Source: Thalassospira sp. ER-Se-21-Dark
Lineage (GTDB): Bacteria > Pseudomonadota > Alphaproteobacteria > Rhodospirillales > Thalassospiraceae
Assembly (NCBI RefSeq): GCF_017922435.1
Contig: NZ_VDEZ01000003.1
Span: 62,001-126,000 of the forward strand
DNA: 64,000 nucleotides
Reading direction: 5' to 3'
Shown: positions 46,135 through 55,980 of the stretch, piece after piece
Numbering within the stretch: the first letter of the stretch is position 1
Layout of the letters: each line of letters opens with the position of its first letter
The notes under the pieces: generated by a model
The model's input: only the letters and a program-made list of their open reading frames with translations
Told to the model about the DNA's origin: nothing
Databases searched by the model: none
Translations under genes and position numbers: made by a program

Positions 46135-46135
46135 C

Positions 46136-47656
46136 GTGACCGGAACTTACGACCTTCTGGTCGTTGGCGGCGGCATCAACGGGGCTGGTATTGCCCGTGA
46201 TGCCGCCGGTCGCGGACTATCTGTTCTTTTGGTCGAACAGCGCGACCTTGCCTCGGCCACCTCTTCTTCTTCGACCAAACTCATCCATGGCGGTCTTCGA
46301 TATCTTGAACATTACGAGTTCCGTCTGGTGCGCGAAGCACTTCAGGAACGCGAAGTTCTGTTGGCTGCTGCCCCACATATCATCTGGCCTTTGACATTCG
46401 TTTTACCCCATCACCGGGGCCTGCGTCCGAAATGGATGTTGCGTGCCGGATTGTTTCTTTATGACCATCTGGCAAAACGCAAACGCCTGCCCGGATCACG
46501 TTCCGTCTCATTTAACGGCACGCCAGAAGGCCAACCGTTGAAATCCGATTTCGCCGGCGGTTTTTCCTATTCCGATTGCTGGGTGGATGATGCCAGGCTT
46601 GTGGTCCTCAATGCACAGGATGCGCAGGCACGTGGGGCCGACATCCGAACCCGCACCAGATGTGCGTCACTGGTGCGTCATCACGATCACTGGAATGCCG
46701 AACTGATCGGGCCCGATGGTGCCCCGCAATCGGTCAGTGCCAAGTCCGTGGTCAATGCCGCAGGCCCGTGGGTCACCGAGATGGTCGAAAATGCCGAACT
46801 TGGCAAAAAGGCTGCCGGTCTTCGACTGGTCAAGGGCAGCCACATTGTGGTGCCGCGCATTCATGACCATGATCATTGCTATATCTTCCAGAATGGCGAT
46901 GGGCGCATTGCCTTTGCCATCCCCTATCAGCAGGACTACACCCTGATCGGCACCACCGACGTTGCCTATAACTGCGATCCGGCACAGGTCAAAATCAGCG
47001 ATCAGGAAACCGACTATCTGCTGGATCTGGTGAATGGCTATCTGGCCAAACCACTCAGCCGTAGCGACGTGGTCTGGGACTATTCCGGTGTGCGGCCGCT
47101 TTATGATGACAAGAACGACAATGCGTCGGCGGTAACCCGCGACTACGTGTTTGACCTTGATACCGGCGATAGCGGAAGCGCTGCACCGATCCTGTCGATC
47201 TATGGCGGCAAGATCACGACTTATCGCAAGCTTGCCGAACATGCGATGCAGAGACTGTCCCCGGTGCTGGGCAACGATGCCAAGGACTGGACAGCCAACT
47301 CGGTTCTGCCCGGTGGCGACATTCCCGACGGTGATTTTGATGCGTTCCTTGCCAAGGCCAAGGAAACCTATGACTGGTTGCCAAGCGCATTACTGTACCG
47401 GCTGGTGCGAAGCTACGGCACGGCGATCAGAAAGATCATTGGCACGGCGACATCGCTTGGTGATCTGGGCACAGAGGTCGCGCCCAACCTTTACGAAGCT
47501 GAACTCCACTACCTGATGGCCAATGAATGGGCGTGTCGCGCAGAAGATGTTTTGTGGCGCAGGACCAAACTTGGCCTCGGGATGCAGCCTGGTCAGGTCG
47601 ATGCCATCGAAAAATGGTTTGCCGCCCAAACCCGGCTTGATCGGGCTGCGCAGTAA
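46136..47656 (+). CDS. glpD: Glycerol-3-phosphate dehydrogenase, aerobic (GlpD)
   Basis: A 506-residue FAD enzyme at the membrane that oxidises sn-glycerol-3-phosphate to dihydroxyacetone phosphate and feeds electrons to ubiquinone. FAD motif LLVVGGGINGAGIARDAAGR, then SSSSTKLIHGGLRYLEHYEF, HRGLRPKWMLRAGLFLYD and SGVRPLYDD. The start is GTG at 46136, one base after the permease stop, so it is part of the Phn-type transport operon. That linkage is the main hint about what the transporter carries. Confidence 0.95.
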   Translation: MTGTYDLLVVGGGINGAGIARDAAGRGLSVLLVEQRDLASATSSSSTKLIHGGLRYLEHYEFRLVREALQEREVLLAAAPHIIWPLTFVLPHHRGLRPKWMLRAGLFLYDHLAKRKRLPGSRSVSFNGTPEGQPLKSDFAGGFSYSDCWVDDARLVVLNAQDAQARGADIRTRTRCASLVRHHDHWNAELIGPDGAPQSVSAKSVVNAAGPWVTEMVENAELGKKAAGLRLVKGSHIVVPRIHDHDHCYIFQNGDGRIAFAIPYQQDYTLIGTTDVAYNCDPAQVKISDQETDYLLDLVNGYLAKPLSRSDVVWDYSGVRPLYDDKNDNASAVTRDYVFDLDTGDSGSAAPILSIYGGKITTYRKLAEHAMQRLSPVLGNDAKDWTANSVLPGGDIPDGDFDAFLAKAKETYDWLPSALLYRLVRSYGTAIRKIIGTATSLGDLGTEVAPNLYEAELHYLMANEWACRAEDVLWRRTKLGLGMQPGQVDAIEKWFAAQTRLDRAAQ

Positions 47657-47684
47657 CCCTCAAAAAGAGCAACCTGCAAACAGC

Positions 47685-47716
47685 AAAAAAGGGCAGTGAA
47701 ATCACTGCCCTTTTTT
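47685..47716. terminator. Bidirectional terminator between glpD and gshA
   Basis: The stem AAAAAAGGGCAGTG / CACTGCCCTTTTTT with a 4-nt loop is flanked by A- and T-tracts, between convergent genes. Confidence 0.93.
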
Positions 47717-47734
47717 ATTGCGTATTCGTTGGCC

Positions 47735-49105
47735 TTAGTAGGCGTATTCCTTGAACAACGGATCGACCGAGCCGTTCCATTCGGTTTCATACTTATCAAG
47801 GAATTCCTCTGCCAGGGTGCGGCCGCTTTGTGCGACGTCATCAAGGCTATCAAGGAAATGGCCTTCATCGTCGCCGTAGCTGTCCATGCGACCACGGTTT
47901 TTAAGACCCTGACGGGAAATCGCCAGAACGTCTTTTGACAGATCCTGAACCGTGCCGTTTTTGAACGGGGTGGCAAGGGCGGTGCGTGGAACATCGTTGC
48001 GAAGCGCTTCGCGCTCAGTTACCGACAGGTCCTTGACCAGATCCCATGCAGCATCAAGGGCTGCGTCATCATACAGCAAACCAACCCAAAGGGCTGGCAG
48101 CGCACAGATGCGTTTCCACGGGCCACCATCAGCACCGCGCATTTCAAGAAACTTCTTAAGACGCACTTCCGGGAAGGCCGTGGTCATGTGATCAGACCAG
48201 TCATTCATGGTCGGGCGTTCGCCCGGCAAAACATCAAGTTTGCCATCCATGAAATCACGGAACGACTTGCCCGCTGCATCAATGTATTTGCCGTCGCGAT
48301 AGACGAAATACATCGGCACATCGAGCATGTAGTCAACATAGCGTTCAAAGCCAAAACCGTCTTCGAACACGAACGGCAACATGCCACAACGATCCGGATC
48401 GGTATCGGTCCAGACGTTCGACCGTGCCGACAAGAAGCCGCTTGGCTTGCCATCAACAAACGGGGACGCCGCAAACAGGGCGGTCGCCACTGGCTGAAGT
48501 GCCAGAGACGTTCTGAATTTTTTGACCATGTCGGCTTCGGAGCTGAAATCCAGATTGACCTGAATGGTCGAGGTCCGAAGCATCATGTCCAGACCAAGGT
48601 TTCCGACCTTGGGCATGTAATTTTTCATGATCTCGTAGCGGCCCTTGGGCATCCACGGGATGTCTTCACGTTTCCATTTCGGATTGTGACCAACGCCGAG
48701 CATATCAATGCCAAGCCCGTCGCAAATCTCGCGGACTTCGTGCAGGTGGGTGTGCACTTCACCACAGGTCTGGTGAATGTTTTTAAGCGGCGCACCGGAA
48801 AGTTCAATCTGCCCGCCCGGTTCGAGCGAGACGGAACATTTGTCCTTGGTCAGTGCAATGACATTGCCGTTCTCAATGATCGGTTCCCAGTCATAATGTT
48901 CGGCCAGGGCATTAAGCAGCATTTTAACCCCGCGTTCCCCTTCATAGGGGATGGGGCGAAGATCATCACGGGTGAAGGCGAATTTTTCGTGTTCGGTGCC
49001 GATGGCCCAGTCTTTTTTCGGCGTACAGCCGGACTCGAACCATTCGACAAGCTGGCGCCGGCTTTCAATTACCGGGCTGTCACCAGTGGAGGCGCTGACA
49101 GTCAT
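47735..49105 (-). CDS. gshA: Glutamate-cysteine ligase, plant/proteobacterial type
   Basis: A 456-residue enzyme making gamma-glutamylcysteine, the first step of glutathione synthesis. The sequence follows the plant-type (EgtA/GshA class 3) pattern: [49 protein letters not shown] and [20 protein letters not shown] at 49105 is preferred over an in-frame start 42 bp upstream that would run into the rsmE coding sequence. It follows rsmE by 11 bp, so both probably share an mRNA. Confidence 0.95.
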   Translation of the reverse strand: MTVSASTGDSPVIESRRQLVEWFESGCTPKKDWAIGTEHEKFAFTRDDLRPIPYEGERGVKMLLNALAEHYDWEPIIENGNVIALTKDKCSVSLEPGGQIELSGAPLKNIHQTCGEVHTHLHEVREICDGLGIDMLGVGHNPKWKREDIPWMPKGRYEIMKNYMPKVGNLGLDMMLRTSTIQVNLDFSSEADMVKKFRTSLALQPVATALFAASPFVDGKPSGFLSARSNVWTDTDPDRCGMLPFVFEDGFGFERYVDYMLDVPMYFVYRDGKYIDAAGKSFRDFMDGKLDVLPGERPTMNDWSDHMTTAFPEVRLKKFLEMRGADGGPWKRICALPALWVGLLYDDAALDAAWDLVKDLSVTEREALRNDVPRTALATPFKNGTVQDLSKDVLAISRQGLKNRGRMDSYGDDEGHFLDSLDDVAQSGRTLAEEFLDKYETEWNGSVDPLFKEYAY

Positions 49106-49116
49106 AAGGGCTTCCC

Positions 49117-49917
49117 CTAATCTCTCGCAACGGGTCGGTGCGACCAATCGCCGATACGATCCTGAAATACGGTCAAAGCTGCAATTGCGGCCGTTTCGGC
49201 ACGCAGAATACGCGGGCCGAGGCTTACAGGCGTTGCAAAAGGCTGTTTGCGGATACGTTCAAGTTCGTCGGCGCTAAAGCCGCCCTCGGGTCCAATCACG
49301 ATTGCATGGTTAACAACATTGGTATTGTCGATAAACGAGCCAGCGCCCTTTGCCAATAGCTGACTTAGCACTTCACCAATTGGTGACCCCGATCCTGTTT
49401 CATCACAGAACAGCAGATGGTGATTTTCCGGCAGGTTTGCGACCCAGTCCAAAAGACGCACAGGTTCGCAAACCTCAGGCACAGTCAGGCGTTCACACTG
49501 TTCGGCCGCTTCAACAACCTGTGCCTGCAAACGATCAAGGCGGACCTTGTCGGTGATGCCATGTTGGGTGATGACCGGTTGTAAAATTTGAACGCCGAGC
49601 TCAACCGCCTTTTCAATCAGGAAATCAAGTCGTTGCTTTTTGATCGGCGCAAAAACAAGAGTCGGACCAACTTCATTGCCCTGCGCACGTAATTGGCGTT
49701 CTGCGGTGACGCTGCCCTTCTTTTTGCGCAGCTCGCTGATCGTCCCCAGCCACTCCCCGTCAAGGCCATTAAAAATTTTTACCGGTGTTCCGGGCTTGAG
49801 GCGCATGACATGTTCGAGGTAATGAGACTGTTCGGGAGCAAGTTCGATTTCACTATCAGCCGTGATAGGATCCCGAACGAAAAGGCGTTGGCGGGCGCGC
49901 ATGGCATCAGCAGTCAT
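49117..49917 (-). CDS. rsmE: 16S rRNA (uracil-1498-N3)-methyltransferase
   Basis: A 266-residue SPOUT-class methyltransferase. An N-terminal PUA-like region ([20 protein letters not shown]) is followed by the knot domain with [31 protein letters not shown], the SAM-loop [15 protein letters not shown] and [17 protein letters not shown]. It methylates U1498 of 16S rRNA. ATG at 49917 fits the family N-terminus; a TTG 12 bp upstream is possible. Confidence 0.94.
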   Translation of the reverse strand: MTADAMRARQRLFVRDPITADSEIELAPEQSHYLEHVMRLKPGTPVKIFNGLDGEWLGTISELRKKKGSVTAERQLRAQGNEVGPTLVFAPIKKQRLDFLIEKAVELGVQILQPVITQHGITDKVRLDRLQAQVVEAAEQCERLTVPEVCEPVRLLDWVANLPENHHLLFCDETGSGSPIGEVLSQLLAKGAGSFIDNTNVVNHAIVIGPEGGFSADELERIRKQPFATPVSLGPRILRAETAAIAALTVFQDRIGDWSHRPVARD

Positions 49918-49977
49918 AAAGGTCCCCAAAGCCGTTTTACGGCATCTTGAAATGGTTTTTTATCAGATAGGCCAATT

Positions 49978-50931
49978 ATGACACAGGTCAACCAGCCAAT
50001 ACAGACCAGCAAGAACGATATGCCACAGGATGGCTGGATCGATCGTTTCATGCCCGAAGCTGTGCGGCCCTATCTGAAACTGCTGCGCCTTGATCGTCCG
50101 ATTGGCACCTGGCTTTTGCTTTTGCCGTGCTGGTGGTCCACCGCCATGGCAGGCGGGTTAACTGATGCCATCACCACCAAACAGATCGTCATCATGATGG
50201 CGCTGTTTGGGGTGGGTGCTGTGATCATGCGCGGGGCCGGTTGCGTGATCAATGATCTGGCCGACCGCAATTTTGATGGCAAGGTCGAACGCACCACCAC
50301 CCGGCCGCTCCCCAGTGGTCAGGTCAAGGTCTGGCAGGCTTTGCTGTTCCTTGGCTTCATGATGTTGCTGGGACTTGGCATTCTAGTGCAATTCCGCATC
50401 GAGGCGATCATTGTCGGCATCTGTTCGATCCCGATCATCATTACCTATCCGTTCATGAAGCGGATCACCTATTGGCCGCAAGCCTGCCTTGGCCTTGCCT
50501 TTAACTGGGGCGCACTGGTCGGATGGGCATCGGTGACCGGCACAGTTGAACCGGCCGCCATTGCCATGTATGCGGCGGGCTTTTTCTGGACGCTTGGCTA
50601 TGACACCATCTATGCCCATCAGGACAAGGATGATGATGCCAAGATCGGCCTGAAATCCCTCGCACTGCGTTTGGGCGATGCGACGCCGAAATGGGCCAAG
50701 GGGTTCTATACCATGACCACGCTTTTGCTGGGCGTTTCGGGGATGCTGGCCGGTTTGCACTGGTCCTATTTTGTCTTGCTGGGGTTGGCGGGCATTCACC
50801 TTGGCTGGCAGGTTGCCACCGTCAAGCTTGATGATGCGGCCAATTGTCTGAAGCGGTTTAAATCCAACCGCGATTACGGATTACTGGTCCTTGCTGCCAT
50901 CGTGCTTTCGCATCTGATTGCGAACGCATAA
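49978..50931 (+). CDS. ubiA: 4-hydroxybenzoate polyprenyltransferase
   Basis: A 317-residue membrane prenyltransferase of ubiquinone synthesis with seven to nine hydrophobic helices. Both Mg-diphosphate motifs are visible: NDLADRNFDGKVERTTTRPL and DTIYAHQDKDDDAKIGLKS. It attaches the polyprenyl tail to 4-hydroxybenzoate. It is divergent from rsmE and just upstream of a methyltransferase; ubiD, the next decarboxylation enzyme, is about 2 kb further. Confidence 0.95.
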   Translation: MTQVNQPIQTSKNDMPQDGWIDRFMPEAVRPYLKLLRLDRPIGTWLLLLPCWWSTAMAGGLTDAITTKQIVIMMALFGVGAVIMRGAGCVINDLADRNFDGKVERTTTRPLPSGQVKVWQALLFLGFMMLLGLGILVQFRIEAIIVGICSIPIIITYPFMKRITYWPQACLGLAFNWGALVGWASVTGTVEPAAIAMYAAGFFWTLGYDTIYAHQDKDDDAKIGLKSLALRLGDATPKWAKGFYTMTTLLLGVSGMLAGLHWSYFVLLGLAGIHLGWQVATVKLDDAANCLKRFKSNRDYGLLVLAAIVLSHLIANA

Positions 50932-50961
50932 CCCGATACCCCTTTTCAAGGTAAACCGCCA

Positions 50962-51669
50962 ATGAGCGAGAATGTCTTCGCCGATGCACTGGTGCCCGAT
51001 GTCGACGATCCGCAATTTGCCGATCTGATCGAAACATTCACCGTACCTGCCCGCGTGCCGCTGGCGCCGGAAATCGAGATGTATCTGGCAACCCACATCA
51101 CCCCGCTTTGGCAGGCGACCGAGGATATTCTGGGCGTGCTTGATATCCCGCCGCCCTACTGGGCCTTTGCCTGGCCCGGTGGACAGGCGATCACGCGCTA
51201 TATCCTTGATCACCCGGAACTGGTGCGCGGCAAGCGGGTGCTTGATTTTGCCTGTGGTGGCGGCATGCAGGCGATTGCCTGCGTCCGTTCTGACGCCGCA
51301 GAAATCCTTGCCAACGACATCGACCCGGTGGCGATTACCGCCACAAGGCTAAACGCCAAACACAATGGTGTTGAAATTCCGACGACGACCGAAAATCTTG
51401 TTGGCACCTCGGCCCCGCAAAAGCGTTGGGATGTGATTTTTGCCGGCGACGTCTGTTATCAGCAGGACATGGCAAATGCCGTTTTGCAGTGGCTGATGGC
51501 CGAGGCCCGCCTCGGCACCAAGGTCATCCTGGCCGACCCCGGCCGGACCTATGCGCCGACGCACAATATCGACGAGCTTGAAACCTATGACGTGCCGGTC
51601 GATGTCGCGGTCGAGGACACCGACACCAAATTCACCCGTATCTGGCAGCTTTTACCGGACCGCGATTAA
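50962..51669 (+). CDS. Class I SAM-dependent methyltransferase (PrmA/Nnt1-like)
   Basis: A 235-residue cytoplasmic methyltransferase. PPPYWAFAWPGGQAITRYIL precedes the SAM motif VLDFACGGGMQAIACVRS and the acidic loop ANDIDPVAITATRLNAKHN, an order typical of PrmA-like or ETFB-lysine methyltransferase-like proteins that modify proteins. The substrate is unknown. It starts 30 bp after ubiA and may be co-transcribed. Its TAA overlaps the TAA of the convergent gene by two bases. Confidence 0.85.
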   Translation: MSENVFADALVPDVDDPQFADLIETFTVPARVPLAPEIEMYLATHITPLWQATEDILGVLDIPPPYWAFAWPGGQAITRYILDHPELVRGKRVLDFACGGGMQAIACVRSDAAEILANDIDPVAITATRLNAKHNGVEIPTTTENLVGTSAPQKRWDVIFAGDVCYQQDMANAVLQWLMAEARLGTKVILADPGRTYAPTHNIDELETYDVPVDVAVEDTDTKFTRIWQLLPDRD

Positions 51670-52406
51670 TCCTGTTCAACAACAAGACGGCGAAAAGCCG
51701 GATCATCAATAACCCGCAGGACGAACGAGGGGCTAAAGACTTGCCCGGCACGCTTGGCGAAAAGTGCCATCATTTCCCATTGGTCAAGGGATGTGAACCG
51801 CCGATCTCTGGCCTCAATCGCAGACAAGGCGAACACCGCGCCCTGATCAAAAACATGCCCGCGCGCAGATTGGTACATGCCGACGTGATCTGAACGAACC
51901 CCGCAATCGAGATCAAGGTCACGACCCGGAAATTGAACATAGCTGTAATGGGCCGGAACGGATTCCGTGACATGCATATGGGCAAGTTGTGTCGGGGTGA
52001 GCCAGGTGATCGAAACACGCACGCGCGTGCCCGATGAGGGCGCAAGCGTTGCCGGAACTGCGCCGTATCCGGTTATGTGCGTTGAATAGACAATATCATG
52101 ATGTGCCAGCCAGCCATGCGTCACCGGAATTTCATCAGACAAGTTTTGATGGGTGAATTTTCGGGCGAGTTGAACCGGCGCACGATTGGACCCGACGGCC
52201 AGAACCGGTGTCCTGCCCCTTGTAGCAATCGCGACGTCTGATGGCTCCATCGCAACTACGTCACCACCACGAAACAGAAAATCATGGCCCGGCGCAGGAT
52301 AGGGATACAAAAACGCGCGCAGGAGGTCCTGCGCGCGTGGATGCTGTTCGATCTGGTCGCGCAACACGGGATCCGTGATCATATGCGCATCAGATATCGA
52401 AAACAT
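51666..52406 (-). CDS. Uncharacterised 246-residue protein
   Basis: I do not recognise this protein. It is soluble, with no signal peptide. The segment PVLAVGSNRAPVQLARKF loosely recalls the GSN loop of gamma-glutamylcyclotransferase-like folds, but the catalytic Glu region was not located, so this is only a remark. Some His-rich stretches (THGWLAHHDIVYSTHITGYG) are present. Its gene is convergent with the methyltransferase and sits just downstream of the DUF4170 protein gene on the same strand. Confidence 0.65.
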   Translation of the reverse strand: MFSISDAHMITDPVLRDQIEQHPRAQDLLRAFLYPYPAPGHDFLFRGGDVVAMEPSDVAIATRGRTPVLAVGSNRAPVQLARKFTHQNLSDEIPVTHGWLAHHDIVYSTHITGYGAVPATLAPSSGTRVRVSITWLTPTQLAHMHVTESVPAHYSYVQFPGRDLDLDCGVRSDHVGMYQSARGHVFDQGAVFALSAIEARDRRFTSLDQWEMMALFAKRAGQVFSPSFVLRVIDDPAFRRLVVEQD

Positions 52407-52420
52407 GCTGGTCGTCCGGC

Positions 52421-52777
52421 TTAGCCTTCGACAACGCGATAGCGATAGTTGCAGTCGTCAACATGCTGCCATGCCAGTTTCGACCATGCTTTTTCTGCAT
52501 CGCCAAACGTGGCAAACGGGCCATGACGTTCTTCTTCGCCGCCAACCGGGGTTTCAAAATCGGTGCTTTCGTATTCGCCACCGACAACCCAGTATTCTTC
52601 AAGGCGTTCGATACGATACCGCGAGTTCGCGTCATCAACCGATTGCCAGGCCATTTTCGACCATTCCTTTTCGGCGTCTTCGAAGCTGCCAAACGGACCA
52701 ACTTTGGTTTCTTCGCCAATCGGCTTGTCGAAACCGGTATCCTGATAGGTGCCCCCGATAACCCAGTACTTGGCCAT
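52421..52777 (-). CDS. DUF4170-type protein with two tandem repeats
   Basis: A 118-residue protein made of two copies of one module: AKYWVIGGTYQDTGF...GPFGSFEDAEKEWSKMAWQS (about 2-57) and EEYWVVGGEYESTDF...GPFATFGDAEKAWSKLAWQH (about 60-116). The module resembles DUF4170, a small alphaproteobacterial family usually found as one copy. ATG at 52777 has AAGGA upstream. Function is unknown. It lies 14 bp upstream of the preceding uncharacterised gene and may share its mRNA. Confidence 0.8.
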   Translation of the reverse strand: MAKYWVIGGTYQDTGFDKPIGEETKVGPFGSFEDAEKEWSKMAWQSVDDANSRYRIERLEEYWVVGGEYESTDFETPVGGEEERHGPFATFGDAEKAWSKLAWQHVDDCNYRYRVVEG

Positions 52778-53029
52778 CTGTGCGTCCTTCATGCTTTTGG
52801 TGAGTTGCCAGGTCGCGTGCTGTGGGTCACGCGACTCTTTTCCTTGCCCATGTATAACCAAATGATGCGCTGACCAAAACCGCAAAATTATGCATCGCCG
52901 TGCAACGCAGCATTGTCAGATCATGTAGGGATGGATCGATGCGGTTACAAATGACGTATTTGACAACAGCAAGGTTGTCCCGTTTCGCTCCGCGGCGTAT
53001 GAAGACAATCAGGTTTCAAAGCTTTGCAG

Positions 53030-54568
53030 ATGACAGGTGCCATGCCCTATCAATCCCTTCGTGACTTCATGGATGCGCTGGAAAAAACCGGCCGTCTTGT
53101 CCGTGTCACTGAACCGGTCTCCCCCAATCTTGAAATGACGGAAATCCAGACCCGCCTTCTGGCCGAAGGTGGCCCGGCTGTTCTGTTTGAAAATGTTGTC
53201 GGTGATGACGGCAAAAAATATGACATGCCGGTTCTGGTCAACCTGTTTGGCACCGTGGACCGCGTGGCGGCGGGCATGAACCGCAAGCCCGAAGAACTGC
53301 GCGAAGTCGGCGAAACGCTGGCGTTCCTCAAACAGCCAGAACCACCGGCCAGCATCCGCGAAGCTTTTTCGATGCTGCCGCTTGCCAAAACCGTGATGGC
53401 GATGAAACCCAAAACGGTTTCGAAGGCCCCTTGTCAGGAAATTGTTCTTCAGGGTGATGACATCGACCTTGCGAGAATCCCGGTGCAATCCTGCTGGCCC
53501 GGCGAGCCCGGCCCGCTGATCACCTGGCCGCTGGTCGTGACCCAGGGGCCAAGTGCTGGCACCAAGGGCGGTGACAAGCGCGATGTGTTTAACCTTGGCA
53601 TCTATCGCATGCAGGTGTTGGGCAAAAACAAAACCATCATGCGCTGGCTAAAGCATCGTGGCGGTGCGCAGCATCATGCGCGCTGGAAACAGGAAAAGCG
53701 TGAACCGCTGCCAGCTGCCATCGTTCTGGGTGCTGATCCGGGCACGATCCTCGCCGCTGTCACCCCGGTCCCTGATACCCTTTCGGAATATCAGTTTGCC
53801 GGGCTTTTGCGCGGCGAGAAAGTTGAACTGGTCGATTGCAAAACTGTCCCGCTCAAGGTCCCGGCCACGGCCGAGATCATTCTTGAAGGCTATGTATCGC
53901 TTGATGAATATGCGCCGGAAGGGCCGTATGGCGACCACACCGGTTATTATAACTCGGTCGAAGATTTCCCGGTCTTTACCGTGACTGCCATCACCATGCG
54001 CAAAAAGCCGATCTATCTGTCGACCTTCACCGGCCGCCCGCCAGATGAACCATCGGTTCTGGGCGAAGCACTGAACGACGTGTTCGTGCCGCTTTTGCAG
54101 CAACAATTCCCGGAAATCGTCGATTTCTGGCTGCCGCCAGAGGGATGCAGCTATCGCATTGCGGTTGTTTCGATGAAGAAGGCCTATGCCGGTCATGCCA
54201 AGCGCGTGATGATGGGCGTCTGGTCGTTCCTGCGTCAGTTCATGTACACCAAATTCGTCATTGTCGTGGATGACGACATTGATGTCCGTGACTGGAAAGA
54301 CGTCATGTGGGCGATCTCAACCCGGATGGACCCGGTGCGCGATATCACGACCGTCACCGACACCCCGATCGATTACCTTGATTTCGCATCCCCTGTTTCG
54401 GGCCTTGGCGGCAAGCTTGGCCTTGATGCCACCAACAAGCTACCCGGCGAAACCAACCGCGAATGGGGTGAAAAGATCTATATGGATGATGACATCATCG
54501 ACCGTGTCGATCAGAAATGGGAACGCTATGGCCTGCCCGGAACGGGTAAGAAGATTTGGCGGGACTGA
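53030..54568 (+). CDS. ubiD: 4-hydroxy-3-polyprenylbenzoate decarboxylase
   Basis: A 512-residue prenylated-FMN decarboxylase of ubiquinone synthesis, close to E. coli UbiD along its length: [72 protein letters not shown] and [23 protein letters not shown] at 53030 aligns with the E. coli start; ATG at 53042 is an alternative with a weak AGGTG close by. It requires UbiX-made prFMN, not seen in this window. The toxin gene of the ccd pair lies convergent 3 bp away. Confidence 0.94.
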   Translation: MTGAMPYQSLRDFMDALEKTGRLVRVTEPVSPNLEMTEIQTRLLAEGGPAVLFENVVGDDGKKYDMPVLVNLFGTVDRVAAGMNRKPEELREVGETLAFLKQPEPPASIREAFSMLPLAKTVMAMKPKTVSKAPCQEIVLQGDDIDLARIPVQSCWPGEPGPLITWPLVVTQGPSAGTKGGDKRDVFNLGIYRMQVLGKNKTIMRWLKHRGGAQHHARWKQEKREPLPAAIVLGADPGTILAAVTPVPDTLSEYQFAGLLRGEKVELVDCKTVPLKVPATAEIILEGYVSLDEYAPEGPYGDHTGYYNSVEDFPVFTVTAITMRKKPIYLSTFTGRPPDEPSVLGEALNDVFVPLLQQQFPEIVDFWLPPEGCSYRIAVVSMKKAYAGHAKRVMMGVWSFLRQFMYTKFVIVVDDDIDVRDWKDVMWAISTRMDPVRDITTVTDTPIDYLDFASPVSGLGGKLGLDATNKLPGETNREWGEKIYMDDDIIDRVDQKWERYGLPGTGKKIWRD

Positions 54569-54571
54569 TCG

Positions 54572-54862
54572 CTAAAAGCCGTGAAAGACCATATCGAGTG
54601 CGTTGGTGAGGGCGAAACTATCTTCGAACTCACCAGCTTTCTCACCAATTTCCGCCAACCCAACCGTTGCGATAAACTGTGGCAACAAAACCCAGTCGTC
54701 GCCATTTATCTGTATGACGGGATTAAGCCGGTCGGCGGGCATGGTATATTCGGCGATTGGTTTCAGGGGCACGACAACCCGTGTCTGCAAATCAGAAAGC
54801 AGATCCGACTGCACATCAACGACATAGCCATCCTCGAAACGGCAAATATCCCCCTTGGCCAT
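54572..54862 (-). CDS. ccdB: CcdB-family toxin
   Basis: A 96-residue protein aligning with F-plasmid CcdB: FEDGYVVDVQSDLLSDLQTRVV, ADRLNPVIQINGDDWVLLPQ, and a C-terminal ALTNALDMVFHGF. CcdB poisons DNA gyrase. The usual last residues WGI, needed for gyrase trapping, appear here as HGF. It overlaps the upstream antitoxin gene by one base. Whether the changed tail still targets gyrase is unknown. Confidence 0.85.
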   Translation of the reverse strand: MAKGDICRFEDGYVVDVQSDLLSDLQTRVVVPLKPIAEYTMPADRLNPVIQINGDDWVLLPQFIATVGLAEIGEKAGEFEDSFALTNALDMVFHGF

Positions 54863-55104
54863 CAGAACTTCCGATGTTTGGCCAAAGGTATGCCGTGTTT
54901 TTCGACATAGCTGTTGCTGGCTGCAAGGGCTGCCTTGTTTTGCTCTTTCCAGAGTTCAGCACGTTTCATCGAAATCGCATCACGCAAACCTGACTCGGCT
55001 GAGCGCGAAATGTTGATCCCGAGTTTTTTGGCCTCTTGCAACAATTCAGCATCAAGACTGACATTTGTCGGCTTGCGCTGCTTGGCTTTGACATCTGCGG
55101 TCAT
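54862..55104 (-). CDS. ccdA: CcdA-family antitoxin
   Basis: An 80-residue protein with an N-terminal ribbon-helix-helix region (RKPTNVSLDAELLQEAKKLG) and the CcdA C-terminal CcdB-binding pattern (ELWKEQNKAALAASNSYVEKHGIPLA). It should bind its own promoter and neutralise the toxin encoded immediately downstream. It is a chromosomal pair, with no mobile-element remnants around it. Confidence 0.88.
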   Translation of the reverse strand: MTADVKAKQRKPTNVSLDAELLQEAKKLGINISRSAESGLRDAISMKRAELWKEQNKAALAASNSYVEKHGIPLAKHRKF

Positions 55105-55162
55105 TTACGCAACTTTCATGTGCATATTTATGCGCATACTTTATCAGCAAACGACACCAAGC

Positions 55163-55756
55163 TCAATTTCTGAAGAACATCCAGTGATCGCCATTTTCAT
55201 CCGGCTTATCGGAATAGAAAAACTGCGGCGCATCACACATGAAATCGTCAACGCGGATGGCGAAATTGCACATATCCGCATCGCCCATAACTTCGGCCAT
55301 ATATTCAGTACTGTTTTCCTGCCAGCTCAGCACTGGTGGTGCTGTTTCATCAAAGACACAGAGGGCAAACTGCTCGGACTGCTTGAACGGAATATAACGG
55401 ATTTCACTGTGATCTTTGGCACCATGGTTGGTCACAAACAACAGTGCGAAAAACGGACCATCAGGGTTATCAAGGTCAACCCAACCGGCGATGCGATCAA
55501 GCACGCCGTCACAGGTAAAATCACCGGTCAGCATCTGATGGCGATAGTTTCGCGCGTACTGCCCTCCCTGCCAGCGCATTTCGTAATAGAACTGTGCGCT
55601 TGAAACCGGATCGGTTTCACCATTCGCATTCAGCTCCCACACACCATTTTCATCCCAGCCTTTCATCACAGTCTTGCTGTCATCTGCGAATGCAGGGCTG
55701 ACCAATCCGATCAGGCAAGCCACACTAAGCCCGGAAAGAATTTTCTGCTTGTTCAT
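55163..55756 (-). CDS. Uncharacterised secreted protein
   Basis: A 197-residue protein with a clear signal peptide (MNKQKILSGLSVACLIGLVS, cleavage after AFA at about 24). The mature part contains LTGDFTCDGVLDRIAGWVDL, which resembles a calcium-binding FG-GAP/VCBS-like repeat, and four to five cysteines that could form disulfides. I do not recognise the family. It is isolated, upstream of the ccd pair on the same strand and divergent from tldE. Confidence 0.7.
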   Translation of the reverse strand: MNKQKILSGLSVACLIGLVSPAFADDSKTVMKGWDENGVWELNANGETDPVSSAQFYYEMRWQGGQYARNYRHQMLTGDFTCDGVLDRIAGWVDLDNPDGPFFALLFVTNHGAKDHSEIRYIPFKQSEQFALCVFDETAPPVLSWQENSTEYMAEVMGDADMCNFAIRVDDFMCDAPQFFYSDKPDENGDHWMFFRN

Positions 55757-55980
55757 CGCGTTCCCGTTTATCTGGCGCCATTAGCTTTTGTTTGTCTGAC
55801 TATAACAGAAAGCCGTTTGAAATCTGTCATTGACCGGGCCTTGCCATTCTGCCCTCGTCCTGCCACCTCTGAAACAAGGCAGGAATTTTAGACCAAAACC
55901 AGCTTTTTGTTTCGGGTCTATGCGAAAACGTTCGTGCCCCCTATAACGTAAGAAACACATTCCGATACAAGGGAGCCTCC

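Noticed and set aside
48188..49120. Plus-strand frame of 310 codons opposite gshA
   Set aside because: Plant-type GshA motifs are unambiguous on the minus strand; the opposite frame is a shadow.
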